A stretch of DNA of 64,000 nucleotides from an uncultured Bacteroidota bacterium (lineage in GTDB: Bacteria; Bacteroidota; Bacteroidia; Flavobacteriales; Flavobacteriaceae), in NCBI GenBank assembly GCA_902582405.1, contig CACHSA010000001.1, positions 104,500 through 168,499 on the forward strand, in the 5' to 3' direction. Positions 32,887 through 42,077 of the stretch are shown piece by piece; positions within the stretch are counted from its first letter, which is position 1, and each line of letters starts with the position of its first letter. The notes under the pieces were generated by a model that was not told the DNA's origin, did not search any database, and saw only the letters and a list, made by a program, of their open reading frames with translations. The translations under genes and the position numbers were made by a program.

Positions 32887-35570
32887 AAAACAATATTTAT
32901 AATTTTTTTTGGTACAAAAATTATTTTTTTTATTGATTTACCATCTAAATACTTATTAGTTAATTTATGATTATTAACTAAACTCTCAACTTCTTTTATT
33001 TCTATATTATTTTGTAAGCTAATTTTAAAACGAAGCTTTCCATTGAAAGAAACAGGATACTCAACAATTGACTCCTCCAAAAACTTTTCATCAAATTCTG
33101 GATATTTTTCATATGAAATGGATTTATCATTGCCAAGTAGTGACCAAATTTCCTCACAAATATGAGGAGCAAAAGGTGAAAGTAAAATACATAAATTAGA
33201 TAAAATATTTCTGGAACTACAGCCCATTGAAGATAGCTCATTAATACAAATCATGAACGCACTTACCGAGGTATTAAATGAAAAATTATCAATATCATTA
33301 ACAACCTTTTTTACGGTTTTGTGATATATTTTTAAAACTTCATCGCTGGGTTGGTCATCACTAACATAAAATTTTTCATCTCTATGAAATAATTTCCAAA
33401 ACTTATTCAAAAAAGAAAAGACTCCTGAAATTCCACCTGTATTCCATGGCTTAGACTGTTCTACGGGGCCAAGAAACATCTCATACATTCTTAAAGTATC
33501 AGCTCCATACCTTTTACAAATATCATCTGGACTGATTACATTGTATCTAGATTTTGACATTTTTTCGATATCTCTTGAAACATAGAATGATTCGCCTTTT
33601 ATAAAATTTACATCTCTAAATTCAGGATTATTTTTTTTTAATTTCTCAATATTTAATCTATTGTTTTTATCGACGAAGGATATGTCAACATGAATTTTTT
33701 GTGTCTTCTCGTCCTTAATCATGTCAAATGAAATAAAATCATTAGTGTTTTTGATTCTATGGGCAAAAGCACTATTCCCTAAAATCATTCCTTGATTAAT
33801 TAGCTTTTTGAATGGTTCAGAAGTACTAACATAACCTAAGTCAAATAGAACTTTATGCCAAAACCTTGCATATAACAAATGAAGGACGGCATGTTCTGCA
33901 CCTCCAACGTAAAGATCCACTGGCATCCAATGTTTAATAAGATCTTTATTTGCAAATTCATTATTATTATCTGGGTCAATAAATCTTAAAAAATACCAAC
34001 ATGATCCAGCCCATTGTGGCATCGTATTGGTTTCTCTCAAATAATTCTTACCATTAATTGAAATGTTAACCCAATTATTATTCCTCGCCAATGGCGACAA
34101 ACCGTCATTTGTTGGTAAATAACTTTCAACTTTAGGTAGTTCAAGAGGTAAATCATCAAATTCAAGAGCTCTCTTTTTATTTTCATCATAAATTATTGGA
34201 ATTGGCTCACCCCAATATCTTTGACGGGTAAAGATCCAGTCTCTTAATTTATAATTGGTAGTTTTATTTCCTTTATTATTACTTTCTAACTTTTCAACTA
34301 CAATCGATTTGAATTTTATATTATCAATTCCGTCATATTCTCCACAATTAATTATAGATCCATTTCCAGTGTAACATTCGTCTTTTTTGCCCCCATCAAT
34401 CACTTTAATTATTTTAAGATCAAATTTTTTTGCAAACTTGTTATCTCTTTCATCATGCGCAGGCACTGCCATTATAGCACCAGTTCCATATGAGAAAAGA
34501 ACATAATCGGATATCCATACAGGAATTTTTTCATTTGAAATAGGATTTAAAGCAAAGGATCCAGTAAAAACACCTGTTTTATCTTTTTCATTTTCTTGCC
34601 TCTCTAAGTCACTTTTTTTTGAAGCAAGCTCAACATATTCACTTATTGATTTTCTATATTTTTCTGTTGTAATTTCATTTATCAAAGGATGTTCAGGTGC
34701 TAAAACTAAATATGTTACACCAAAAATTGTATCTGGCCTAGTTGTAAATACTTCAATAAAATTATTATCTATTGGAAACTTTATTTCGGCTCCCTCTGAC
34801 TTTCCAATCCAGTTTTTTTGAGATAATTTTATAGATTCAGGCCAGTCCAATTCAGATAAATCGTTAAGTAATCTATCTGCATAGTCTGTTATTCTCATTA
34901 CCCATTGTTTCATTGGTCTTTTAATAACAGGGAATCCACCTCTTTCACTTAAACCACCAATAACCTCCTCATTTGCAAGTACAGTCCCCAGTTCCTCACA
35001 CCAATTAACATTAATTGTGTCAACATACGCTAACCTTTTTGTATCTTTAAAAGACTCTATTTCTTTTTCATTCAGATTTTTTGGAATTTTTAATTTTTCA
35101 ATGGGCAGGGCCTTATTAAGCCCATGATCATAATAACTATTGAATAATTTTAAAAAAATCCACTGAGTCCAACGATAATAATTACTATCGCTTGTTTTAA
35201 TTTCTCTATCCCAATCAAATGATAAACCTAGTTTATCCAATTGATTTTTAAACCTTAAAACATTTTCTTCTGTAGTTTTTTTAGGGTGCTGTCCTGTTTT
35301 GATAGCATATTGCTCTGCAGGTAACCCAAAAGAATCAAAACCCATAGGGTGAAGAACATTAAAACCTTTACTTCTTTTGAATCTAGAAACTATATCAGAT
35401 GCTATGTAACCTAGAGGATGACCAACATGAAGCCCAGAACCCGACGGATACGGGAACATATCTAGCACATAATATTTAGGTTTTTTTGAATTATTATCAG
35501 CTTTAAAAGTTTTATTCTCAAGCCAAAATTTTTGCCATTTTTTTTCAATTTTAAAAAAGTCGTATTTCAA
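32883..35570 (-). CDS. leuS: leucine--tRNA ligase
   Basis: This 895-residue class Ia synthetase has the HIGH-type motif in PYPSGSGLHVGHPLGY (about residues 40-55), the editing domain with TTRPDTIFGVTY and GTGAIMAVPAHDERD, the motifs MPQWAGSCWYFLRF and GGAEHAVLHLLYARFWHK, and the KMSKS loop KMSKSRYNV near 690. An anticodon-binding domain and a C-terminal domain follow. It charges tRNA-Leu and hydrolyses mischarged product. Length is normal for Bacteroidetes LeuRS. Confidence 0.97.
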   Translation of the reverse strand: MKYDFFKIEKKWQKFWLENKTFKADNNSKKPKYYVLDMFPYPSGSGLHVGHPLGYIASDIVSRFKRSKGFNVLHPMGFDSFGLPAEQYAIKTGQHPKKTTEENVLRFKNQLDKLGLSFDWDREIKTSDSNYYRWTQWIFLKLFNSYYDHGLNKALPIEKLKIPKNLNEKEIESFKDTKRLAYVDTINVNWCEELGTVLANEEVIGGLSERGGFPVIKRPMKQWVMRITDYADRLLNDLSELDWPESIKLSQKNWIGKSEGAEIKFPIDNNFIEVFTTRPDTIFGVTYLVLAPEHPLINEITTEKYRKSISEYVELASKKSDLERQENEKDKTGVFTGSFALNPISNEKIPVWISDYVLFSYGTGAIMAVPAHDERDNKFAKKFDLKIIKVIDGGKKDECYTGNGSIINCGEYDGIDNIKFKSIVVEKLESNNKGNKTTNYKLRDWIFTRQRYWGEPIPIIYDENKKRALEFDDLPLELPKVESYLPTNDGLSPLARNNNWVNISINGKNYLRETNTMPQWAGSCWYFLRFIDPDNNNEFANKDLIKHWMPVDLYVGGAEHAVLHLLYARFWHKVLFDLGYVSTSEPFKKLINQGMILGNSAFAHRIKNTNDFISFDMIKDEKTQKIHVDISFVDKNNRLNIEKLKKNNPEFRDVNFIKGESFYVSRDIEKMSKSRYNVISPDDICKRYGADTLRMYEMFLGPVEQSKPWNTGGISGVFSFLNKFWKLFHRDEKFYVSDDQPSDEVLKIYHKTVKKVVNDIDNFSFNTSVSAFMICINELSSMGCSSRNILSNLCILLSPFAPHICEEIWSLLGNDKSISYEKYPEFDEKFLEESIVEYPVSFNGKLRFKISLQNNIEIKEVESLVNNHKLTNKYLDGKSIKKIIFVPKKIINIVF

Positions 35571-35590
35571 AATAAATTACTTTTCTTGAA

Positions 35591-35598
35591 CAAAAATA
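35591..35598 (-). promoter_or_regulatory. candidate -7 element upstream of leuS
   Basis: TATTTTTG on the minus strand, 21 bases before the leuS start, fits TAnnTTTG. No convincing -33 box is at the expected distance. Confidence 0.3.
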
Positions 35599-35661
35599 TA
35601 TTAAAGATACTTATGAAAAAAGTTTATCGATGTTTTGAATATTTTTTTGAATATCGTTTAT

Positions 35662-35669
35662 TAATTTTG
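35662..35669 (+). promoter_or_regulatory. candidate -7 element upstream of ftsX
   Basis: TAATTTTG fits TAnnTTTG and ends 19 bases before the ftsX ATG. TTTG occurrences upstream at 35634 and 35646 are not at the ideal spacing. Confidence 0.3.
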
Positions 35670-35688
35670 TTTTAACATAATGTCTTAA

Positions 35689-36561
35689 ATGAGAACCCAA
35701 TCAGAATACCAACAATCTAGATTAATCTCCTCATATTTTTCTGTAACATTGAGCATAGCCTTAGTAGTTTTTATATTAGGTGTTTTGGGAATTTTACTTA
35801 TCAATTCCCAAAAAATTGAATCACATTTTAAAGAACAAATTTCGTTTACAATCTACATAAGTGAATTAACTAAGCCAATACAAATTAAACAATTACAAAA
35901 AAGTTTGAAATTAAAAAAAGAAACAAAAAATGTAGTATATATCTCTAAAGAAAAGGCTGCTGAAATCCATGCTGAATCTATTGGTGAAGATTTTATTGAG
36001 TTTTTGGGATACAATCCTTTACTAAATTCAATTGAAGTAAAATTTTTATCCGAATACGTATCACCTGCATTTTTGGATAAACTCAAAACATCACTAGAAA
36101 ACGAAAGTTTTGTTGACGAAGTATATTATGATGTTCCTCTAATTGAAATTTTAGATAAAAATATCAAAAAAATATCTCAAGGTCTATTAGCTACGACTAT
36201 AACTTTACTATTGATTGCGATCCTACTAATAAATAGCTCTATAAGGATTTCTATTTATTCGAAAAGGTTAATAATTAAAACCATGCAGCTTGTAGGTGCA
36301 ACAAAAAATTTTATTAGAAAACCATTTTTAATCAAATATTTGATACTTGGATTTTATGGAACATTTATTGCTATTTTATCGCTTTCATCAATAATTTATT
36401 TAATCGAAATAAAATATCCCGAGTTGGATTTAGTTAAAAAACCATATGAGATAACAATGGTTTTTTTAATAATTACTATTTTAAGTCTTATGATTACAGG
36501 TATAAGTTCGTTTTTGGCAACTGAACGTTTTTTGAATCTAAAAACAGACGCGGTAAATTAA
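35689..36561 (+). CDS. ftsX: cell division protein FtsX
   Basis: This 290-residue protein has the FtsX plan: an N-terminal membrane helix (about 20-42), an extracytoplasmic domain with ISFTIYISELT and KEKAAEIHAESIGEDFIEFLGYNPL, and three C-terminal helices. The segment INSSIRISIYSKRLIIKTMQLVGATKNFI is a strong family signature. With the ATPase FtsE (not in the window) it controls peptidoglycan hydrolases at the division site. It begins a plus-strand operon with DUF3098, uppP and truB. Confidence 0.93.
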   Translation: MRTQSEYQQSRLISSYFSVTLSIALVVFILGVLGILLINSQKIESHFKEQISFTIYISELTKPIQIKQLQKSLKLKKETKNVVYISKEKAAEIHAESIGEDFIEFLGYNPLLNSIEVKFLSEYVSPAFLDKLKTSLENESFVDEVYYDVPLIEILDKNIKKISQGLLATTITLLLIAILLINSSIRISIYSKRLIIKTMQLVGATKNFIRKPFLIKYLILGFYGTFIAILSLSSIIYLIEIKYPELDLVKKPYEITMVFLIITILSLMITGISSFLATERFLNLKTDAVN

Positions 36562-36567
36562 ACATTG

Positions 36568-36804
36568 ATGGTTATGAATGATAAAAAGAAAGTACTTTTT
36601 AAAAGAAATAATTATATAATTCTAATATTTTCAATTTTATTAATTTCAATAGGTTACATTCTAATGTCAGGTGGAGGAAGTGAAAGTCCACTAATTTTCA
36701 ATAACGAAATCTATAATTTTCAAAGAATTCGTCTAGCTCCTCTTTTGGTTATTTTAGGTTTTTCAATAGCCTTATTTTCTATAGTTTATATTAAGAAAAA
36801 GTAA
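36568..36804 (+). CDS. DUF3098 domain membrane protein
   Basis: This protein of about 78 residues has two membrane helices. The sequence after the first helix, YILMSGGGSESPLIFNNEIY followed by NFQRIRLAPLLV, is diagnostic of DUF3098. It is a conserved Bacteroidetes gene between ftsX and uppP with unknown function. The start is ATG at 36568, with another Met at 36574, both a few bases after the ftsX stop; its TAA overlaps the uppP ATG by one base. Confidence 0.88.
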   Translation: MVMNDKKKVLFKRNNYIILIFSILLISIGYILMSGGGSESPLIFNNEIYNFQRIRLAPLLVILGFSIALFSIVYIKKK

Positions 36805-37589
36805 TGAGTTATATTTTTTCTTTATTTCTCGGAATAATTCAAGGTTTAACGGAGTTTTTACCTATATCCTCAAGTGGGCATCTACAAATCTTAAATAACA
36901 TATTTAATTTCTTAAATGAAAGTGAAGATAATTTTTTGTTAACAATTACTCTTCATTTTGCTACTTGCCTTAGCACAATAATAATTTTTAAAAAAAAAAT
37001 AAAAAATATTATTTTCAACTCAATGAAAACTAAAATAAACGATGCTCATACTTTTGTGTTTTTTATAATAATTTCAATGATACCTGCTATTATTGTTGGT
37101 CTTTATTTGGATCATATAATCAAACTTTTATTTTCTGGAAATTTTATTTTAATTGGTGTAATGCTAATTTTTAACTCTATAATACTTTTAATTGCAGATT
37201 TTTGTGAAGAAGGTAAAAAAAAGCTCAACACTATCCGAGCTTTTTTAATCGGGGTTTCGCAGGCTGTAGGAATTATTCCAGGAATTTCAAGAAGCGGTAT
37301 TACAATTTCAACCTCTATTCTACTTGGAATAAAAAGAAATGAAGCTTCAACCTTTTCTTTTCTGATGGTAATACCGTTAATTATTGGGAGTTTAATCAAG
37401 AGTATTATAGATCAAGAAACATTTAATTTTAATGTAGACTTTTCAATTTTAATTGTAGGTTTTTTTGGAGCATTCTTTACTGGAATAATAGCATGCAAAT
37501 GGATGCTTCACATAGTTGAAAATTTTAATTTAAAATATTTTTCCATTTATTGTTTAATAGTTGGAACAATAGTATTAAGTTTTGGATAA
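36804..37589 (+). CDS. uppP: undecaprenyl-diphosphatase UppP
   Basis: This 261-residue polytopic membrane enzyme has the two BacA/UppP motifs: GIIQGLTEFLPISSSGHL at residues 9-26 with the catalytic Glu and Ser/His, and PGISRSGITISTSILLG near 155-175 with the essential Arg-Ser-Gly. It dephosphorylates undecaprenyl diphosphate so that the lipid carrier is recycled for peptidoglycan and other glycan assembly. Start and stop overlap the genes on both sides by one and eight bases, indicating coupled translation. Confidence 0.96.
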   Translation: MSYIFSLFLGIIQGLTEFLPISSSGHLQILNNIFNFLNESEDNFLLTITLHFATCLSTIIIFKKKIKNIIFNSMKTKINDAHTFVFFIIISMIPAIIVGLYLDHIIKLLFSGNFILIGVMLIFNSIILLIADFCEEGKKKLNTIRAFLIGVSQAVGIIPGISRSGITISTSILLGIKRNEASTFSFLMVIPLIIGSLIKSIIDQETFNFNVDFSILIVGFFGAFFTGIIACKWMLHIVENFNLKYFSIYCLIVGTIVLSFG

Positions 37590-38292
37590 AAATTACTACT
37601 CTAAAAACAAATTTGTTAGTGGTTGTGTACTTTTAGTCGACAAACCTTATAAATGGTCATCTTTCCAGTTAGTTAATAAAATACGATGGTTGATTAAGAA
37701 AAAATTTGATTTAAAAAAATTAAAGGTGGGACACGCCGGTACTCTTGACCCTCTCGCTAAAGGTCTTATGATTGTTGCTTCTGGAAAAAAAACAAAGCAA
37801 ATTGTTTATTATCAAAATCTTGATAAAACATATGTTGGAACTTTTATACTAGGTTCTACAACAAAATCGCATGATTTGGAAACTCCAATTAATAAGATTT
37901 ACAAGGTGGATCACATTTCATTAAAAGACTTAAAAGAGGTTAAAAAAAAATTCATTGGTATCATTAAGCAAACCCCTCCTGTTTTTTCAGCTATTAAGAA
38001 AGATGGCAAAAGATTGTATGAGTACGCAAGAAGTAATGAAAAAGTTCTGATCCCTGAAAGAGAAATACATATTAAAAAATTGGACTTCGATATCCAAAAT
38101 TTTCCTGAAATAAAATTTACAGTGGAATGCAGCAAGGGGACATATATAAGATCACTAGTAAGTGATATTGGAAAATCCCTTGATTCAGGCGCACATTTAA
38201 CATCTCTCTGCAGGGAAAAAATAGGTGACTATTTATTAAAAGATGCAATGAGTCTTGATTGTTTTGAAAAAAAATTAAATTCACTTGTATAA
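37582..38292 (+). CDS. truB: tRNA pseudouridine-55 synthase
   Basis: This 236-residue TruB enzyme has LLVDKPYKWSSFQLV near residue 18, the catalytic loop GHAGTLDPLAKG with Asp56, YVGTFILG, PPVFSAIKKDGKRLYEYAR, and CSKGTYIRSL. All catalytic residues are intact. It makes pseudouridine in the T-loop of tRNA. The only suitable start is TTG at 37582, overlapping the uppP stop. It forms a useful contrast with the degenerate pseudouridine synthase at 17421-18137. Confidence 0.95.
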   Translation: MDKNYYSKNKFVSGCVLLVDKPYKWSSFQLVNKIRWLIKKKFDLKKLKVGHAGTLDPLAKGLMIVASGKKTKQIVYYQNLDKTYVGTFILGSTTKSHDLETPINKIYKVDHISLKDLKEVKKKFIGIIKQTPPVFSAIKKDGKRLYEYARSNEKVLIPEREIHIKKLDFDIQNFPEIKFTVECSKGTYIRSLVSDIGKSLDSGAHLTSLCREKIGDYLLKDAMSLDCFEKKLNSLV

Positions 38293-38326
38293 TCGTATAA
38301 GCAAAAAATCCTTGCTATATTTTTCA

Positions 38327-38334
38327 TATTTTTG
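38327..38334 (+). promoter_or_regulatory. candidate -7 element upstream of pyrH
   Basis: TATTTTTG fits TAnnTTTG and ends 13 bases before the pyrH ATG. A TTG at 38312-38314 is closer than the normal -33 spacing, so support is partial. Confidence 0.35.
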
Positions 38335-38347
38335 ATAAAAAATTAAA

Positions 38348-39064
38348 ATGAAGTATAGTCGAATTTTACTGAAGTTAAGCGGAGAAGCTTTAATGGGCTC
38401 AAAAGCTTATGGAATTGATTCAAAAAGAATTAATGATTATGCTTTAGAAATTAAAAATCTACATAAAAATAAAATTCAAATTGCGATAGTTATTGGTGGG
38501 GGAAATATTTTTCGAGGAGTGTCCGGCTCTGGTGAAGGAGTTGACAGAGTTCAGGGAGATTATATGGGAATGCTTGCTACAATTATTAATGGTCTTGCAC
38601 TTCAAAGCGCACTTGAAAACATTGATGTACCTACCAGACTTCAAACTGCCATAAATATAGAAGCAATTGCAGAGCCTTATATAAAAAGAAGAGCAGTAAG
38701 ACATTTAGAAAAAAACAGAGTGGTAATTTTTAGCGCCGGTACTGGTAACCCTTTTTTTACAACTGATTCAGCTGCAGTTTTAAGAGCTATTGAAATTAAT
38801 GCAGATGTTATTTTGAAAGGAACTAGAGTTGATGGGATTTATACCGAAGATCCTGAACTTAGCGATAAAGCAATAAAATTAGAAAGTCTGTCTTTTGAAG
38901 AAGCCCTTAGGTTGAATCTAAAAATTATGGATACTACAGCCTTCACATTAAGTAAAGAAAATAATTTACCGATTATCGTTTTTGATATGAATATCAAAGA
39001 TAATTTAAGAAAGGTTGTTGAGGGAGAGAAAATTGGAACTAAAGTATTTTTACAAAATGAATGA
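38348..39064 (+). CDS. pyrH: UMP kinase
   Basis: This 238-residue amino-acid-kinase-fold enzyme has RILLKLSGEALMG, VIGGGNIFRG, RVQGDYMGMLATIINGLAL, FSAGTGNPFFTTDSAAVLRA and KGTRVDGIYTEDP. It phosphorylates UMP to UDP, and in bacteria it is usually controlled by GTP and UTP. The stop overlaps the frr start by eight bases, so the two are coupled. This is the common pyrH-frr order. Confidence 0.97.
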   Translation: MKYSRILLKLSGEALMGSKAYGIDSKRINDYALEIKNLHKNKIQIAIVIGGGNIFRGVSGSGEGVDRVQGDYMGMLATIINGLALQSALENIDVPTRLQTAINIEAIAEPYIKRRAVRHLEKNRVVIFSAGTGNPFFTTDSAAVLRAIEINADVILKGTRVDGIYTEDPELSDKAIKLESLSFEEALRLNLKIMDTTAFTLSKENNLPIIVFDMNIKDNLRKVVEGEKIGTKVFLQNE

Positions 39065-39611
39065 TAAATTAGAAATTATATTAAAATCTGCTAAGGATAA
39101 GATGCAATCCTCCTTAACACATCTAGAAAATGAGCTTTTAAATATTAGAGCTGGAAAAGCAAATCCTAATATGTTAAAAAGTGTTATGATTGATTATTAT
39201 GGAAATCCAACTGCCATAAGCCAGTTGGCAAATATTAATACACCAGATTCAAAATCTTTAATAATACAACCTTGGGATAAAAGTCTTTTGCAAGAAGTTG
39301 AAAAAGGAATAATTAACTCAAATCTTGGTTTTAATCCAATGAACAACGGAGATACAATTATTATTAACATTCCTCCCCCAACTGAAGAAAGGAGAAAAGA
39401 ATTAGTAAAAATTGTAAGAAACGAGTCAGAAAATTCAAAAATAAGCATCCGAAATGTTAGAAAAGATTCTAATCATGAAATTAAAAAAACTGAAGTCTCT
39501 GATGATGAGAAAAAAAATTACGAAATAGATATTCAAGAACTAACCGATAGTTTCATAACGAAAATCGATTCAATCCTAGCAGTGAAGGAAAAAGAAATAA
39601 TGACAGTATGA
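39057..39611 (+). CDS. frr: ribosome recycling factor
   Basis: This protein of 184 residues from the Met at 39057 has the usual length for RRF; an earlier in-frame start at 39015 would overlap pyrH by 50 bases and add unconserved sequence. Family features are LNIRAGKANPNML, YYGNPTAISQLANIN, LIIQPWDKSLL, GDTIIINIPPPTEERRKELV and IRNVRKDSN. With EF-G it splits post-termination ribosomes. Nothing is unusual. Confidence 0.97.
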   Translation: MNDKLEIILKSAKDKMQSSLTHLENELLNIRAGKANPNMLKSVMIDYYGNPTAISQLANINTPDSKSLIIQPWDKSLLQEVEKGIINSNLGFNPMNNGDTIIINIPPPTEERRKELVKIVRNESENSKISIRNVRKDSNHEIKKTEVSDDEKKNYEIDIQELTDSFITKIDSILAVKEKEIMTV

Positions 39612-39627
39612 AACTATCCCATTGTTA

Positions 39628-41982
39628 ATGAAAAAAACAACTAGTCAATGGGGTGGGTGGGGTACTTTTTCACGGCTAATTTTAAATAATAGATTTTTAA
39701 TATTATCAGTTTTAATTTTATTGACCGTCCTATGGATTGATCAGTGGAAAAATATTAGATTTACCTTTACTGAAGCAAATTTACTCCCAGACAAACATGA
39801 AGAAAACATAAAATATAAAGATTTCCTTAGAGTTTTTGGTGAGGAAGGCAATCTATTAGTTATAGCAATAAAGGATAAAGACTTTTTTTCTCAGGAAAAA
39901 TTAAAAATGTGGAAAGACTTAAGAATAGAGATCACAAAATTTTCTGAAATCGATTATGTTTTGTCCTTTGATAATTTAAAAGAGATAGTTAAAAATCAAA
40001 AATTAAGGAGATTTGAGCTCAAATCAGTTTTAAAATCAAAAGAGCAAGATACATTTAACACTTTTACCTTAAAACAAAAATTATTTTTGGAGTTGCCCTT
40101 TTATGAAAATTTAATTTTAAATAAGAAAACTGGTTCAGTTAGAATGGGTATATACATGGATAAAAATATCGTGAATACATCCCAAAGAAAAGATTTTATT
40201 TTAAAGAAATTCATTCCTCTTATTAAAGATTTTGAATATAAAAACAATGTGAAAATATATAAATCTGGCATGCCATACATTAGAACATTAAACGCTCAGA
40301 ATATACTTGATGAAATAGGACTTTTTGTTTTAACAGCATTATTTGTGACCTCATTTATATTTTTTATGTTTTTTAAATCAATTAGAGCAACATTGATTTC
40401 TGTTTTAGTTGTTTTAATCGGTGTTTCTTGGGCTTTAGGAACATTAGGTTTTTTAGGATTTGAAATTACTGTTTTGACTGCTTTAATTCCCCCGTTAATT
40501 ATTGTTATTGGAATACCAAACTGTATTTTTTTGATTAATAAATATCAGCAAGAAGTTAATGAGCACGGGGACCAGTCAAAATCCCTTGAACAAGTTATAA
40601 TTAGGATAGGAAATGCATCTTTAATGACGAATTTAACAACTGCTTGTGGTTTCTCGACGTTCATTTTGACAGATAGCAAACTTCTAAAAGAATTTGGAAT
40701 AATTGCATCTTTAAATATAATTGGGATTTATTTAATATCAATTACTACAATACCCATCCTATATAGTTTTATGAAAGTACCCAATAAAAAACATCTGCGG
40801 CATTTGAAAAACAAGACTATTCAAAAATTTATAAAAATATTGGAGCATATAGTTAAACACAAAAAATTTAATACCTATATAACATCTCTTATTTTAATTA
40901 TTCTAAGCATAATTGGAATGTATCAAATCAATATCTCAGGGAGTATGCTTGATGATATGCCAAAAAAACAAGACTTTTTTAAGGATATTATTTTTTTTGA
41001 TGAGCAATTTAATGGAATAGTTCCGCTTCAAATAATTGTTGACACTAAAAGAAAAGATGGTGTTTTTAAACTATCTACGTTAAAAAGACTAGAAAAAATT
41101 GAAAATGTGATAAAAAAAATTCCTGAATTATCTAATCCAAACTCAGTAACTCAGATAGTTAAATTTGCAAAGCAAGCTTATTACAACGGAAATCCAAACT
41201 ATTTTTCACTTCCTTCCTCACAAGAAAATAGATTTATTATGTCATATTTTAAAAATTATACGCCTGAAAGTGAAAAAAGTTTTACCAATAATTTTGTAGA
41301 CAAGGAAAACAAAATAGCGAGAATAGCAACATTCATGAAAGATATTAGCACTATTAGAATAGAAGAAATAGAAAGTGAACTCATACTAGAAATTAATAAA
41401 ATATTCCCAAAAGACAAATACAATGTGAATTTAACTGGTAAATCTCTCATATTTTTAAAAGGAACTAAATTTTTGGTAAAAAATCTTGTGATTTCTCTCG
41501 CCCTCGCTATTTTATTGATTTCGCTATTTATGTCATATATGTTTAGATCTTTCAAAATGATTATTATTTCTTTAATTCCAAATATACTTCCACTTTTAAT
41601 AACTGCAGGTATGATGGGGTTTGCAGGAATACCTCTTAAACCTTCAACTATCCTTGTTTTTAGTATTGCTTTTGGAATTTCAGTTGACAATACCATCCAT
41701 TTTCTAGCTAAATATAGACAAGAACTTTTTGAATCGAATTGGAAAATTCAACAGTCTGTGTATAGTGCATTGAAAGAGAGAGGTGTAAGTATGTTTTATT
41801 CATCTGTAGTTCTATTTTTCGGATTTTCTGTATTCATGATTTCAGATTTTGGAGGTACAGTTGCACTAGGTGGTTTGGTTTCCTTGACTCTTTTAATTGC
41901 AATGTTATCAAATTTAATTTTGTTGCCATCTCTTCTAATATCTCTGAAGAGAAGTATATCTAATGAAAAAGTAATCTTATAA
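39628..41982 (+). CDS. RND/MMPL-family exporter
   Basis: This protein of about 784 residues has the duplicated RND architecture. After one N-terminal helix (about 25-42) there is an extracytoplasmic domain, five helices (about 235-390), one helix near 420-440, a second extracytoplasmic domain, and five C-terminal helices. FGISVDNTIHFLAKYRQE and GIPNCIFLINKYQQE are the paired helix motifs of the MMPL group. No partner adaptor or outer-membrane gene is adjacent, as usual for lipid or hopanoid exporters of this type. Substrate is unknown. Start is ATG at 39628; a TTG six bases earlier is less likely. Confidence 0.88.
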   Translation: MKKTTSQWGGWGTFSRLILNNRFLILSVLILLTVLWIDQWKNIRFTFTEANLLPDKHEENIKYKDFLRVFGEEGNLLVIAIKDKDFFSQEKLKMWKDLRIEITKFSEIDYVLSFDNLKEIVKNQKLRRFELKSVLKSKEQDTFNTFTLKQKLFLELPFYENLILNKKTGSVRMGIYMDKNIVNTSQRKDFILKKFIPLIKDFEYKNNVKIYKSGMPYIRTLNAQNILDEIGLFVLTALFVTSFIFFMFFKSIRATLISVLVVLIGVSWALGTLGFLGFEITVLTALIPPLIIVIGIPNCIFLINKYQQEVNEHGDQSKSLEQVIIRIGNASLMTNLTTACGFSTFILTDSKLLKEFGIIASLNIIGIYLISITTIPILYSFMKVPNKKHLRHLKNKTIQKFIKILEHIVKHKKFNTYITSLILIILSIIGMYQINISGSMLDDMPKKQDFFKDIIFFDEQFNGIVPLQIIVDTKRKDGVFKLSTLKRLEKIENVIKKIPELSNPNSVTQIVKFAKQAYYNGNPNYFSLPSSQENRFIMSYFKNYTPESEKSFTNNFVDKENKIARIATFMKDISTIRIEEIESELILEINKIFPKDKYNVNLTGKSLIFLKGTKFLVKNLVISLALAILLISLFMSYMFRSFKMIIISLIPNILPLLITAGMMGFAGIPLKPSTILVFSIAFGISVDNTIHFLAKYRQELFESNWKIQQSVYSALKERGVSMFYSSVVLFFGFSVFMISDFGGTVALGGLVSLTLLIAMLSNLILLPSLLISLKRSISNEKVIL

Positions 41983-42056
41983 CCAAAAATAAATATTTAG
42001 TAAACTAAATAAATTCTTTTGTTAAAAATTAGATTAATTAAATAACATCTAAAATG

Positions 42057-42064
42057 TATATTTG
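42057..42064 (+). promoter_or_regulatory. candidate -7 element upstream of asnS
   Basis: TATATTTG matches TAnnTTTG exactly and ends 13 bases before the asnS ATG. No TTTG sits at the normal -33 spacing. Confidence 0.4.
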
Positions 42065-42077
42065 AAAAAATTATTAG

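Noticed and set aside
41256..41696. Minus-strand open frame of 146 codons
   Set aside because: It lies entirely antisense to the RND/MMPL transporter helices and shows no domain or leader.
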